Of a DNA stretch of 64,000 nucleotides, positions 8,901 through 17,967 are shown one piece after another. Source of the DNA: Bacteroidales bacterium. Its GTDB lineage: Bacteria > Bacteroidota > Bacteroidia > Bacteroidales > Muribaculaceae. The translations under genes and the position numbers were made by a program. Location: NCBI GenBank assembly GCA_015061005.1, contig SUXJ01000008.1, forward strand, positions 1 to 64,000, given 5' to 3'. Position 1 is the stretch's first letter, and each line of letters opens with the position of its first letter. Below the pieces are notes generated by a model. The model was not told where the DNA came from and searched no databases. It saw only the letters and a program-made list of their open reading frames with translations.

Positions 8901-9060
8901 GGGTCCAAGTGTTCCCGTCGTTGTTCCCGTCGATAAGAGTCATCAGCTGGAAGTCAGACGATGCATAAAAATCCTGAGTGTACGGAGGGGTTGTTTGTCC
9001 GTACATTGCGGCACTCCCCAAAAAGAGGAGTGCTGCAAGGCTTATGATTTTATTATTCAT
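5935..9060 (-). CDS. Large secreted Fn3/choice-of-anchor/BIG2 protein with C-terminal sorting-like tail
   Basis: The 1041 residues begin with a signal peptide (cleavage near 'AAMYGQ'). A beta-sandwich of the choice-of-anchor/cleaved-adhesin type follows ('PPYTQDFYASSDF', 'DDWMITPGLELKAGYSYKFSF'), then fibronectin-III-like modules and more anchor-type sandwiches ('SYLVSPKNSAYYDYRDDWAI'). A BIG2-type Ig domain lies near residues 920-1000 ('VGKTLTLTATV', 'TALTTGSATITATV'). It ends with 'IYDLQGRRVVNPNKGIYIIN' and 'GKKVVL', a tail shared by many secreted Bacteroidales proteins and probably a type IX-like sorting signal (inference). It is the second gene of an operon, 22 bases after the 1513-residue protein. 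No enzyme motif was seen. Likely a surface or secreted binding protein. Confidence 0.85.
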   Translation of the reverse strand: MNNKIISLAALLFLGSAAMYGQTTPPYTQDFYASSDFQLMTLIDGNNDGNTWTHASYDPLTWSAAARYTGSASSPADDWMITPGLELKAGYSYKFSFNAIGVTGYTNNINVMLGSAQTAEALTTPVISPVTLTEKVKNLYSGEITVENDGTYYLGFHVTAEANQGAIYVDDIKIEAGILGAAPAPATALTATAAAENGAAVMKITFTAPDKTNAGAALTEISNIIVYRGTEKIAELGEATPGQTVEYTDPSPQLYNNAYRIICVNTAGEGAEATVNGYLSYNTPAAPSNVVLASTEDGLTITWDAVTTGAYTSGVFIPENVTYTITRSDKVTVATGLKECSFTDSYSNEGEGQVPLSYSVTAKNEGGTSAATASNELLIGSPYTGEYAESFANYSYSTKTWKSEGVWAIKTTSYDSPAISADQDGNNGFIGFSSYTSGTSSRLISPVINVSEMQNPRLSFYLYHAATTYTDRVLPELLINGEYIALADEAITVNAEVEGWTKYNFDLTPEQVAGDFQLSFNATAGGGYLVAIDNITIKDALPYNLAVTSITIPNTLSIGKLAEINVDVKNTGVNTAAHYQLKLFCNGVEFANAVDSDLASEQTISFELGYYPNPFEVDKELTFEAKVVYENDLNADDNSASASALVIGNDLPTPTELTAIYEPDLVTLTWTAPVVPEVEVQPVKTESFEDWTVDSTEPAAGWTFVDRDGKNISGYVGFGSSAPMAFITSNSSSITPLTGSNYLVSPKNSAYYDYRDDWAISPEVVGGQTISFSVCQKGGYGYYGTTFEVCYSATDNNPDSFVAIEKVNDKSSNWTAYSFTLPENAKYFAIHVIDESSSTSDAMAIDDITFQPGSVQLVLTGYNVYRNEQIYTFLNPSLTELNDHNIENSTEPVTYTYAVSAVYESGESMASNIATVTIAPAISITLDITEAEIEVGKTLTLTATVTPETNTDTIVWTSSDDTVASVDQNGVVTALTTGSATITATVGQISATCLLTVVDTASGINQVTTDNGTVTIYDLQGRRVVNPNKGIYIINGKKVVL

Positions 9061-9082
9061 AGGTTTGAAAATAGTGTGATGT

Positions 9083-12000
9083 TTATTTTATGACAATTTT
9101 AGTTGTTGTGCCATTCACGGTAACGGCATATATGCCGCTATTGAGTTTGAGTGCTTTCACTGCTGAGTCAATAGTGCCGTTGAAGTAAGTGATGCCGTTT
9201 ACAGCATTCACGGAGGCATTCAAGCCTTCGGCATTTTTGATATAGAGAGTGTTTCCTTCGGCAAAGATCATCGGGAGAATTTCCATTTCATCAATGCCTG
9301 CGGCAACGATGGTTACTGGGTCGGAGAGTGCGGATTCTCCTTTGTCGTAGATGGTAGATACTCGGTAGGTGTATGATTTTCCTACTTCGAGCGATCTATT
9401 ATCGACGTAAGCGAGGTCCTCAACCTTAGACGGGGTCAGAAGCACGTTGTCGCAGTAAACATTAAAGCCTTGGAGCTCAAGGAGCATGGGGGTAAGGCTT
9501 TCATATTCAATGTCGTCGATGAAGAGTGCGAATTGCTCATAGGAAACATAGTTGATAGCAAAGAAGGTGGCATCTTCGGGGAGAGTGTAGGAGTAATTAA
9601 CCCAAGAGCCGTAGGGGACTTTTACGAGGTCGCCGATGGGCTTGAAGCTGGTTGTGAGGCTGTCGGTAGTAGAGTAGCAGAAATAGAATTGCTCTTCGCC
9701 GTACCACATAGAGGGAGTCTTAGCGTAGAACGACACGGTTTGACCGCCCTTGATTCGCGGAGAGATGAGCCAGTCATTGTTAGCTCCGGCAACAGAGGCG
9801 AAAGCCACCGCCATTTGTTTTCCGGCGAACGGAGTCCAAAGTTCATGGTTGATTCCTGCTTTGGCGGGGTTAAAGGCCATGAACGCCATTTGGAGGCAAG
9901 CGTTGGGATATTCGTAGATTCCCGATTCGGAGTTTTCGTTGCTGATGCCATAAGTTTCGAGAGCATCGATGTCAACAAGAGTCCAGTCATTGAAATCGGT
10001 AATGGTGAATGCTTCGAAGTTTTCGAATCCTTCGGTTACGACAGCGTCGGCTTCGGGCGAAGCGGGTTCGCTCCATGAGAGTTCAATCTTGCCGTTGGAG
10101 TTGATTACTGCGTTAAGGTCGGTGATTCCGGGCAATTCGGGCGCGGGAACTATGGTTGTTTTCTCTTCGCTGACGTTGTTTTCAGTGTCTTCATCGTTGG
10201 AGTAGATGATTTCGGCCTTGAATTTGTGCTCATTGCCTGCGTCAAGGATATTGGCGCTAATGGGGAAGAGGAATGTTTCTTCTTGACTGAAAATCAACTT
10301 GTTTTTATTGTTGGCTTCGTTGATTTTTTCTCCATCGCGGTAGAGGACGACTTTGAAGTCGGTTGTCGCCTTGGCACCTTGGTTGCGAACGGTTACTTTG
10401 ATGTTGCGTGAGGTTCCGACTGCCAGACGTTCGGGAACTTCAAAAGCAGCGATGCGCATATCATTGTCGAACACACCGGAGATGGTGAAATTATCGAGGT
10501 GCATATTGTAGCCGGTGCCGCTGGTGCCGCAGAATGCGATTTGGAACACTTCATCGTCAACGAACTCATTGAGGAGGATTTCATATTTGTACCAGCCGAG
10601 ACCGTTCATGAGGAGAATGGGCTTTTCGGTGAGGTTGGTGTATTTTCCGTCAACGAAGATTTCGGGTTGAATGATGTCTTCGGGGGTGGACCAAGTGTTG
10701 TCGGGGTCGGGGTTGTAGTAGTGGAACATCCAGAAGCTCAGCACGGGGTTTTTGAGCTCGCCCTTTTGGAGTCGGGGAGACAGGATGCGCGATGCCGCCC
10801 ACGGAGTATTGCGAGTGCAGGTTACGAGACCGTTGTCGCCGTCTTGAGCGTATGTTACGGGATTTTCGCCCTTGGTAACCACTTGCCAATAGGGGATAGC
10901 GCCGGGGTTAAGGCTTTCGTTAACGACTTCGATTACCCAAGGACGAGTATCGACTGACCCGTTGCTGAAGGACTCGTGGTATTCACCGGTATAAGGATTG
11001 CCATAGACGATGAACATGGTTTTAGCCTTGGCGGACGAGCCGGCTTCGTTGACCGCTGTAATTTCGTAGAAAACGTTCTTTTGGCTTTCGGAAGTGTCGA
11101 TAGTCGTGTCGATAAATTGGGTTTCGGTAAGTCCGGTAGCAACAACAACGCCGTCGTTTCGAAGCACTTCGTATGTGAGTTTGCTATAATCGAGGCTGCC
11201 ACCATTTACGCCTTGAGAGGGTGCTTCCCAAGTAACAATAGCGTCTTTGTTGTTTTCGGTAGTGTGGCGCGGTTTGGCAGGGGCCATGGGCGCGTCGAGA
11301 CCTGCCCAACACATAACTTCGATGGGGTTGCCGTCGCCGTAAGAGTTGCTGCAAACTATCTTGTAGGTATTGAAACCTTGTTTGGCTTCGTTATCTTCAA
11401 ATGTGATTTCGGTGCCCGGAGCGGTGTTGCCATAAGAGGCGATTTCTTCGTTGTCGCGGTAAACGATAATCTTTGAGATTTCGTTGAGGACATCGCCTGA
11501 GAAACCCTTGGTTGGTGCGGTGAATGAGATGATAGTGGCCAGAGCCGCGTTTGGCGCCGGGGTTACGGTGAAATTCTCGGCGAGGCCGGGTGCGGCTGCC
11601 GCAGGACCATTGAGGACTTGAATGTCGTCGAGGTAGAGATAGTATTCGCCGCGAGGAGTAGTGGCGTGGAATGCGATGAAATATGCGGCAGTTTCGGTTA
11701 TATTTTCGATAACGGCTTCATATTCTTGGTATTTATCATGAGGGTAGGGTTGGTCTTCGATGAGCGTCACGGTAAGGTCGGAGATGTCTTGCCCTTTACC
11801 CATTTTTACTTCCATGCGTTCGGGGTAGAGGAAACCGCCGTAAGAGCGTGCTTTGAAGCGGAGCTTGTAGGTTTGTCCGGCTTCGAATCTCACGGCAGGA
11901 ATCAAGAGGTAGTCATCGGCTTGATTGAATGTGTCGTACTTATAGGCTGCGCATTGATAATCTTGATACCAACCCCAGAAGCCGTCGTCTTGGTTCTCAT

Positions 12001-13624
12001 TGTAGATGATACACTTCATGTAGTCCTCCATGGAGTCGAAGGTCATGGAGTAGGGGACTTCTTGAGGAGTGCCAAACGCCACTTTGTTTGAGGTGGCGGT
12101 TTCGCCTTCAACACCTTTGTAGAAGCCAACCACATCGTAGTAATAATTGCGATAGAGGTCGCTTATGATTGTTTCACTCCAAGTGTTGCCGTCAACGTCT
12201 TCAGCGACGAGTTTGTTGTCGGGCATGCGATAGATGTTGTAGTAGAGGAGGTTGGGCTTGATAGTGCCGCCGTGAGCGCCGACTTGAGGAGTTTCCCAAG
12301 TGAGAACAGCGGTGTTGCCGTCTTTAGAGAGCGTGAGGTTGCTAACAGCAGCGGGACCGTCAGTGCCGATGAATACATTGAGAGATGTTTTTTCGCTTTT
12401 TCCGGCTGTGGGGTGTACGGCCATTGCATCAAGTTTGTGAGAGCCGTTTTCGAGGGTTACTTCCTGAGAGACGGTAGCACCCGGAGCGGCAGGGAGGGAG
12501 AAGAGAAGATTGTCGTTATCGTAAACGACAAGGGTCAGAGTTCCGTTAATGGCGTTTCCGTCAATGTCGGTGGTGGGAGCGGTTACGGAGATTGTGCCGG
12601 TCGGAGTTTGATCAAAGTTGGCAGTGAAATCGGTTACCGGGTTCAGGCGGTATTCGTTTTCGACATGAGGGATATAAAGACAGGTAAACATTTCCTCGTT
12701 GGGGAAGTAGGAAATCAGCGAGGCGCGACCGGTTGTGATGTCGATTTCATACAAGCCGCTTTCTTCGTTGGCGGAGTTTACGGTGGTGGTCCAATAGAGC
12801 TTTCCGGTGTTGTAGTCGAACGTGCCGGAGCCGACGTATTTGGGTTTGATGCCGGTGGAACCTACTTCGGTGAGTTGACCGTTTGCTTTGTTGACTTTGC
12901 AGAACATACCGTCGCTATAGCGCACGCCGTACATGTTGCCGATAACGTCGCAGGCGATAAACGACATGCGGTCGATAGCGGCAACGGCAGTGGCATAGCC
13001 GGTTTCGGTGTTCATGATTGACAGAGTGTAGTCTTCGCCGGTTTCGTCAACGTAGGCAACGGAGTAGAGGTGTTTGCCCACGGGGTCGAAAGTCATGTCC
13101 AGAGCGATGGAAGAGTAGATGTCGTTGGGCAATGCGATTTTTTCCATTTCCCAAGTGTTCAGATCCAAGGTGCAGAAATAGAGATACCAGAGCGATTCGT
13201 AGCCTTCATAATAGCTTGTGAAATAGAGTTTGCCATTATGATAAGCACCGCCGCCGTTTGCCTGTATGGTAGTGTGGAGGTGGTGCTGAGTCAGAGTGGT
13301 GTTGGCTTGAGCCGGGAAGGAGTAAACGCCCCAGTCGAAAACGGCGTCTTCATCGGTATGCCAAAGAGAAGAGAAGACCATTTCACCGAAGATGGTTGTG
13401 CCGTCGCCGGCTCTCATCACTACGGGAGCTTGTTCTTTTTGACCGAAAACTTCGAGATTTGAGGTTTGGCGTTCAATGTCACGAAAAGTTTCGTTTCCGA
13501 GAAAAGTTGCCGGAGTTCCCGTATGTACGGGTTTCCCTCCTCGGAGTGCTTTAGTCGGCTCGTTATTGGCCTGAATGCACATCAGAGGGAATAACAAAGT
13601 AAAAATTACTGTTAATATTCTCAT
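9083..13624 (-). CDS. Giant secreted Fn3/choice-of-anchor protein
   Basis: 1513 residues with a signal peptide ('LTVIFTLLFPLMCIQA'). The first part (about 80-320) reads like repeated beta-propeller or sheet segments ('GGGAYHNGKLYFTSYYEGY', 'GNMYGVRYSDGMFCKVNKAN'). Alternating Fn3-like modules ('ATSNKVAFGTPQEVPYSMTF') and at least three choice-of-anchor sandwiches ('ADDYLLIPAVRFEAGQTYKL', 'NNDWLISPRIKGGQTVSFYA') follow. The C-terminus ends 'LNSGIYAVTVNGTTTKIVIK', a sorting-domain-like strand pair. The domain style is very close to that of the downstream gene, so the two are probably paralogs acting together at the surface. Function is not known. Confidence 0.85.
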   Translation of the reverse strand: MRILTVIFTLLFPLMCIQANNEPTKALRGGKPVHTGTPATFLGNETFRDIERQTSNLEVFGQKEQAPVVMRAGDGTTIFGEMVFSSLWHTDEDAVFDWGVYSFPAQANTTLTQHHLHTTIQANGGGAYHNGKLYFTSYYEGYESLWYLYFCTLDLNTWEMEKIALPNDIYSSIALDMTFDPVGKHLYSVAYVDETGEDYTLSIMNTETGYATAVAAIDRMSFIACDVIGNMYGVRYSDGMFCKVNKANGQLTEVGSTGIKPKYVGSGTFDYNTGKLYWTTTVNSANEESGLYEIDITTGRASLISYFPNEEMFTCLYIPHVENEYRLNPVTDFTANFDQTPTGTISVTAPTTDIDGNAINGTLTLVVYDNDNLLFSLPAAPGATVSQEVTLENGSHKLDAMAVHPTAGKSEKTSLNVFIGTDGPAAVSNLTLSKDGNTAVLTWETPQVGAHGGTIKPNLLYYNIYRMPDNKLVAEDVDGNTWSETIISDLYRNYYYDVVGFYKGVEGETATSNKVAFGTPQEVPYSMTFDSMEDYMKCIIYNENQDDGFWGWYQDYQCAAYKYDTFNQADDYLLIPAVRFEAGQTYKLRFKARSYGGFLYPERMEVKMGKGQDISDLTVTLIEDQPYPHDKYQEYEAVIENITETAAYFIAFHATTPRGEYYLYLDDIQVLNGPAAAAPGLAENFTVTPAPNAALATIISFTAPTKGFSGDVLNEISKIIVYRDNEEIASYGNTAPGTEITFEDNEAKQGFNTYKIVCSNSYGDGNPIEVMCWAGLDAPMAPAKPRHTTENNKDAIVTWEAPSQGVNGGSLDYSKLTYEVLRNDGVVVATGLTETQFIDTTIDTSESQKNVFYEITAVNEAGSSAKAKTMFIVYGNPYTGEYHESFSNGSVDTRPWVIEVVNESLNPGAIPYWQVVTKGENPVTYAQDGDNGLVTCTRNTPWAASRILSPRLQKGELKNPVLSFWMFHYYNPDPDNTWSTPEDIIQPEIFVDGKYTNLTEKPILLMNGLGWYKYEILLNEFVDDEVFQIAFCGTSGTGYNMHLDNFTISGVFDNDMRIAAFEVPERLAVGTSRNIKVTVRNQGAKATTDFKVVLYRDGEKINEANNKNKLIFSQEETFLFPISANILDAGNEHKFKAEIIYSNDEDTENNVSEEKTTIVPAPELPGITDLNAVINSNGKIELSWSEPASPEADAVVTEGFENFEAFTITDFNDWTLVDIDALETYGISNENSESGIYEYPNACLQMAFMAFNPAKAGINHELWTPFAGKQMAVAFASVAGANNDWLISPRIKGGQTVSFYAKTPSMWYGEEQFYFCYSTTDSLTTSFKPIGDLVKVPYGSWVNYSYTLPEDATFFAINYVSYEQFALFIDDIEYESLTPMLLELQGFNVYCDNVLLTPSKVEDLAYVDNRSLEVGKSYTYRVSTIYDKGESALSDPVTIVAAGIDEMEILPMIFAEGNTLYIKNAEGLNASVNAVNGITYFNGTIDSAVKALKLNSGIYAVTVNGTTTKIVIK

Positions 13625-13683
13625 AAAGTATGAAATTTGTGAAAAAATGTGACACTATGTAGATATAACTTAAATACAGCCTG

Positions 13684-13691
13684 CAAAGGTA
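13684..13691 (-). promoter_or_regulatory. -7 promoter box for the secreted-protein operon
   Basis: Minus-strand TACCTTTG fits TAnnTTTG, 59 bases before the ATG at 13624. No good TTTG is seen at -33. Confidence 0.45.
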
Positions 13692-13761
13692 CGAAAAGAA
13701 ATCGAAAAATCTGTCATAAAGTAACAAATATTTACATTTTAGAGAAATAATTGTCGGATAT

Positions 13762-13793
13762 TTTGTATATAAACGCGAATGGTGTTAATTTTG
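13762..13793 (+). promoter_or_regulatory. Promoter of the M6-type protease gene
   Basis: TTTG (13762-13765), 20 bases, TAATTTTG (13786-13793) is an exact match to the Bacteroidetes promoter. Transcription would begin just before 13800, which decides the start codon: an in-frame ATG at 13779 lies upstream of the -7 box, so ATG 13818 is the real start. Confidence 0.8.
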
Positions 13794-13817
13794 CGCGGAA
13801 TTTTCAAAATTACACTA

Positions 13818-16643
13818 ATGAATCAGAAATTGATATTAAAAAAAGGATTGAGAATGCTGAGTGTTGCTGCTATGATTATAACAGTAATGCCGGTATTTGC
13901 AGTGCCGGCAAAGCCCGGCAAAATTGAGTATGATTTGCCTAATGGAGAAACGATTGAGGTGTTGCTGCACGGCGACGAGAACGGATATTATTATACTTCG
14001 GTAGACGGTTACGTTCTGAACCGTGGTGAAGACGGTTTTTTCAGGTACATGACAGCGGATCGCGGTCGGGTAGAAGCAACAGACATAGTCGCCGAGAACG
14101 TTGAGAAGCGGTCGGCACAGGCTCGGAAATTTCTGAGCGGAGTTGATAAGTCGATAACGTTGGCAGCGTTGGAACAGCAGCACAAAAAAACTTGGAAAGT
14201 TAAGCGCAATGCCGAGTCGCAATCGACTTCCTATCCCACTAAGGGCGCGCAGAAAGGTTTGGCCATCTTGGTTGAGTTCTCGAATAATTCTTTTACGTTG
14301 GAGAATCCGAAGCAGCAGTTTTATAACCAATTAAATCAGCATGGGTATAAAGAAAGCGGAGCCACCGGTTCGGTAAAAGATTATTTTATTGAAAGCAGTA
14401 ATGGTCAGTTCATTCCGGAATTTGATGTTTTCGGTCCGGTGAAATTATCGCGTCCTTATAGCTATTACGGGGCTGACTCTCCGAGCATGATTGATGAGAA
14501 AGCGAATGAAATGGTTTTTGAGGCATGTTCGTTATTAGACGGGGAGATTGATTTTACTCAGTATGACCGCGATGAAGACGGGCTGATAGATAATGTTTAT
14601 ATTTTCTATGCTGGATACGGTCAAGCCGATGGCGGAGCTGCCGAGACTATTTGGCCGCATTCGTGGGATATTATAGAGGCCGGACGCACATTTTATTATG
14701 ATGGAGTCAGATTAGGACATTATGCATGTTCGAGCGAGCTGCGCGACGGAAAGGGCTCGACTATTTCGGGAATCGGAGTGTTTTGTCATGAGTTCAGCCA
14801 TGTATTGGGCTTGCCCGACTTGTATGCCGTGTCATATAACGGGTCATTTACACCGCAGTCGTGGACATTGATGGACTCCGGGTCATATAATAATGATTCG
14901 TGGACTCCGCCGTATATGTCGGGTTATGAACGCTATGCCTTGGGTTGGGTTGAGCCGAAGGTGCTTGACGAACCGATGAACGTTACCGCAAAGCATATTA
15001 CGGAGTCAAAGGGATTCTATGACGTGTTCATGGTGAAGACCGATAAGGAAGATGAGTACTTCATCTTTGAGAACAGGCAACAGAAAGGCTGGGACGAGTT
15101 TCTGCCCGGACACGGTATGTTGGTTTGGCATATAGATTATAATGAAACTATTTGGGAAGGCAACGTTGTAAACAACACTCCGTCGCATCAATATGTGGAT
15201 ATAGAAGAGGCGGATAATGATCCGTCGTATTACTCAATCCCGGGCGATGTGTTCCCGGGGACGGCCAATGTGACATCGTTTACGGATGATACAACTCCGT
15301 CGATGAGGTCTTGGTCGGGCGCGTCGCTCTATGCTCCGATTACGGATATTAAAGAGAGTGCATCCGGCGAGATAAGTTTCGTGTTCCGAGGCGGGGTGGA
15401 TATTTTCGGTGAGGTTACAGCGTATGAAGCAACGAATATCGGTGCGGATAAGTTGTCAATCAGCTGGACAACGGCGGAAAATGCCACTTCATATTTGGTG
15501 AGCGTATATGAGAAATCCGCTGCCGGTGAGAAAGTTTATGTTGATGGATATAGATATAAGGACGTGGGCAATGTGACCTCAATAGAGGTAACCGGGTTGT
15601 ATCCGCTCACAACATATTATTACGTAGTTTATGCGACTAACGGTCAATTTAACTCCAAGGCATCAAATGAAGTGGAGATGACTACCGGGGAGCCTACGCT
15701 TAATTATATTCAGGTTAAGGCGTTGGAGGCATCAGATGTTACTCTGACCGGTTTTACCGCAAATTGGGAAAAGTTGGCTGAGGCCGAGTCCTATACGGTA
15801 ACGGTATATACCTCTCAATTGGGTGCGCCTGAGTATGAGGACCTTGACTTTACGGGCAAACTTGAGGCTTTGCCTGAAAATTGGTTGACATCATGTACCG
15901 GCACATATGCTTTGGGTGGTTTGTGTGGTGAGTCTGCTCCGTCGTTGAAGATGGATGCCGATGGTGCATATTTGCAGTCTCCGGTGTTTAAAAAGGGCAT
16001 TCGTTCGCTAAGTTTCTGGTACAGAGGCAGCAGCGCATCGGCTGATAATGCGTTGAAAGTTTTTGCTCTGAATGGCAGTGAATGGGAAGAAGTTGTTAAC
16101 ATTGCCCCGATTTCGAATGAAGCAGGCGGTCAAGTTGTTGATATTGTTCTCGACCAAAAATATACAAGTCTGAAATGGGTATATTTAAGAGAAGGAAGCG
16201 GTAATGTTGCCGTTGATGATATAAAAATCGGACACAGCGGTGAAATGGAAGAATTGCCCGTTTCGGGATATGAGAATATTGAGGTTGGTGACGTTAACGC
16301 TTACAAGGTAGAAGGTTTGGTTTCCAATACTTTATACGCTTATGATGTTACGGCCCACAATAGCGAGTTTGCATCTATTCCCAGCGAGCGGATTCGCATT
16401 CAATTGGGAGAAAACAGTGCGATTGATTCAGTTGAAAGCATGGTGGACGATTGCAGATGTTACGCCGTTGGCGGCAAGGTTTGCATTGAAAGCGCGCCGG
16501 GTAGCAGAGTCATAGTAAGCGATGTTTCCGGACGTGTTTTGTGCTCGGCAATGCAGACTGAAGACGTGCAAGAGTATGTGATTAATGCCAAGGGTATTAT
16601 CATAGTGCGTGTAGAAGGTCATGCCTATAAGTTGGTAATGTAA
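13818..16643 (+). CDS. Secreted M6-type zinc metalloprotease with Fn3 and anchor domains
   Basis: 941 residues from ATG 13818. A signal peptide ('MLSVAAMIITVMPVFA') is followed by a propeptide-like stretch and a peptidase domain of the M6/immune-inhibitor-A type. The zinc site HExxH is 'CHEFSHVLGLPDLY' near residues 327-331, followed by 'SWTLMDSGSYN', the expected downstream Met-turn. Two Fn3-like domains follow, then a choice-of-anchor sandwich ('GAYLQSPVFKKGIRSLSFWY') and a C-terminal domain ending 'RVIVSDVSGRVLCSAM...HAYKLVM', similar to a sorting domain. It would cut extracellular proteins; substrates are unknown. It stands alone between its own promoter and a terminator. Confidence 0.9.
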   Translation: MNQKLILKKGLRMLSVAAMIITVMPVFAVPAKPGKIEYDLPNGETIEVLLHGDENGYYYTSVDGYVLNRGEDGFFRYMTADRGRVEATDIVAENVEKRSAQARKFLSGVDKSITLAALEQQHKKTWKVKRNAESQSTSYPTKGAQKGLAILVEFSNNSFTLENPKQQFYNQLNQHGYKESGATGSVKDYFIESSNGQFIPEFDVFGPVKLSRPYSYYGADSPSMIDEKANEMVFEACSLLDGEIDFTQYDRDEDGLIDNVYIFYAGYGQADGGAAETIWPHSWDIIEAGRTFYYDGVRLGHYACSSELRDGKGSTISGIGVFCHEFSHVLGLPDLYAVSYNGSFTPQSWTLMDSGSYNNDSWTPPYMSGYERYALGWVEPKVLDEPMNVTAKHITESKGFYDVFMVKTDKEDEYFIFENRQQKGWDEFLPGHGMLVWHIDYNETIWEGNVVNNTPSHQYVDIEEADNDPSYYSIPGDVFPGTANVTSFTDDTTPSMRSWSGASLYAPITDIKESASGEISFVFRGGVDIFGEVTAYEATNIGADKLSISWTTAENATSYLVSVYEKSAAGEKVYVDGYRYKDVGNVTSIEVTGLYPLTTYYYVVYATNGQFNSKASNEVEMTTGEPTLNYIQVKALEASDVTLTGFTANWEKLAEAESYTVTVYTSQLGAPEYEDLDFTGKLEALPENWLTSCTGTYALGGLCGESAPSLKMDADGAYLQSPVFKKGIRSLSFWYRGSSASADNALKVFALNGSEWEEVVNIAPISNEAGGQVVDIVLDQKYTSLKWVYLREGSGNVAVDDIKIGHSGEMEELPVSGYENIEVGDVNAYKVEGLVSNTLYAYDVTAHNSEFASIPSERIRIQLGENSAIDSVESMVDDCRCYAVGGKVCIESAPGSRVIVSDVSGRVLCSAMQTEDVQEYVINAKGIIIVRVEGHAYKLVM

Positions 16644-16660
16644 TATTTAAGTATATAATT

Positions 16661-16698
16661 CAAAAGCCGGTTGCGGGCAGAGTCGCGACCGGCTTTTG
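16661..16698 (+). terminator. Intrinsic terminator of the protease gene
   Basis: CAAAAGCCGGT (16661-16671) pairs with ACCGGCTTTTG (16688-16698), followed by TTTGTTTGTTTG. Confidence 0.85.
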
Positions 16699-16718
16699 TT
16701 TGTTTGTTTGTGCACAAA

Positions 16719-16750
16719 AAAGTCTGCGCATCAATTGATGTGCAGACTTT
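16719..16750 (-). terminator. Intrinsic terminator of tRNA-Ser
   Basis: AAAGTCTGC (16719-16727) pairs with GCAGACTTT (16742-16750), and the middle CATCAATTGATG extends the stem. The A-run at 16716-16721 becomes a T-run on the minus strand, just beyond the tRNA 3' end. Confidence 0.8.
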
Positions 16751-16756
16751 AGGGAG

Positions 16757-16845
16757 CGGAGAGGACGAGATTCGAACTCGTGGAAGCGATTGCTCACTTC
16801 GTCGGTTTAGCAAACCGGTGGTTTCAGCCACTCACCCACCTCTCC
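16757..16845 (-). tRNA. tRNA-Ser (anticodon GCT)
   Basis: The minus strand gives an 89-nt class II tRNA: acceptor GGAGAGG/CCTCTCC, anticodon loop TTGCTAA with anticodon GCT, a long variable arm, T arm ending in ACGAG-TTCGAAT-CTCGT, discriminator G. CCA is not encoded. Confidence 0.95.
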
Positions 16846-16977
16846 GAGAGAATAGATGTTTGTTGAATTGCGAGTGCAAAGTTATGGATTTATTTTGAGG
16901 TATGCAAATTTTTTTCAATGTTTTTTAATTTTGTCGAATTGCTTAAGAGTGAAATAGCAATTATTGGAAAAAATGCG

Positions 16978-16985
16978 TAACTTTG
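16978..16985 (+). promoter_or_regulatory. -7 promoter box of the glycosyltransferase operon
   Basis: TAACTTTG fits TAnnTTTG and ends seven bases before ATG 16993, so the message would be leaderless or nearly so. No TTTG at -33. Confidence 0.55.
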
Positions 16986-16992
16986 CAACATT

Positions 16993-17967
16993 ATGCAAAC
17001 TAATTCAACTACAAGTCTTGATATATCAGTAGTGGTACCTCTATATAATGAGGCGGAGTCGCTGCCGGAGCTTGCGGAATGGATTGAGCGAGTTATGGTG
17101 GCAAATAACTTTACTTATGAGGTTATCTTTGTTAACGACGGCTCAACCGATGAATCGTGGGCTGAGATAGAGCAGCTTGCATCGGCAAACGCTGCTGTTC
17201 GAGGTATTTCTTTCAGGCGAAATTATGGTAAGAGTCCGGCGTTGTATGAAGGTTTCAAGGCTGCGCGAGGCAAAGTTGTAATAACCATGGATGCTGACTT
17301 GCAAGATTCGCCGGATGAGATTCCCGAGTTATATAATATGATAGTTGAGGGAGGGTATGACCTTGTTAGCGGATGGAAGCAAAAGCGCTATGACCCCTTG
17401 AGCAAGACAATTCCGACTAAAATTTTTAATGCCACGGCAAGAAGAGTTAGCGGCATTAAGAATCTTCATGATTTTAATTGCGGTCTGAAAGCATATCGTA
17501 GTGAGGTAGTGAAGCGAATAGAGGTTTATGGCGAGATGCACAGATACATTCCATATTTGGCTAAGAATGCCGGTTTTAAGAAGATTGGAGAGAAAGTGGT
17601 CAAGCATCAAGCACGCAAGTACGGTAGTACTAAATTCGGGCTTAGCCGTTTTGTGAATGGCTATTTGGATTTGATTACCCTATGGTTTACCTCAAAGTTC
17701 GGAGTAAAACCCATGCATTTTTTCGGACTATGGGGTTCATTGATGTTTCTGATTGGTTTTATTTCCGCGGCAATTGTGGGGATTACGAAATTATGGAAAA
17801 TGAATCATGGAATGGCATATAACTTGGTGACGGATTCGCCATATTTTTTCATATCGTTGACCATGATGATTCTTGGCAGCCAATTTTTTCTTGCCGGATT
17901 TATCGGCGAGTTAATAGCACGCAGCTCACCGCAAAGGAATGATTACGAAGTGTCTGAGCGGATATGA
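16993..17967 (+). CDS. Family 2 glycosyltransferase, GtrB/DPM1-like, membrane anchored
   Basis: 324 residues. The GT-A fold begins 'VVVPLYNEAESLPELAEW', with 'VNDGSTDESW' and the metal/sugar-binding 'MDADLQDSPDEI' (Asp near 100 and 102), followed by 'HDFNCGLKAYR'. Two membrane helices close the protein (about 238-265 and 280-305). This layout is that of enzymes that move a sugar from a nucleotide onto undecaprenyl or dolichol phosphate at the inner face of the membrane. The sugar is not predictable. The stop overlaps the next start (ATGA), so the lipoprotein gene is translationally coupled. Confidence 0.9.
   Translation: MQTNSTTSLDISVVVPLYNEAESLPELAEWIERVMVANNFTYEVIFVNDGSTDESWAEIEQLASANAAVRGISFRRNYGKSPALYEGFKAARGKVVITMDADLQDSPDEIPELYNMIVEGGYDLVSGWKQKRYDPLSKTIPTKIFNATARRVSGIKNLHDFNCGLKAYRSEVVKRIEVYGEMHRYIPYLAKNAGFKKIGEKVVKHQARKYGSTKFGLSRFVNGYLDLITLWFTSKFGVKPMHFFGLWGSLMFLIGFISAAIVGITKLWKMNHGMAYNLVTDSPYFFISLTMMILGSQFFLAGFIGELIARSSPQRNDYEVSERI

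Noticed and set aside
13779-13817. Upstream ATG for the M6-type protease
   Set aside because: It lies before the -7 promoter box TAATTTTG, and the signal peptide reads properly from ATG 13818.
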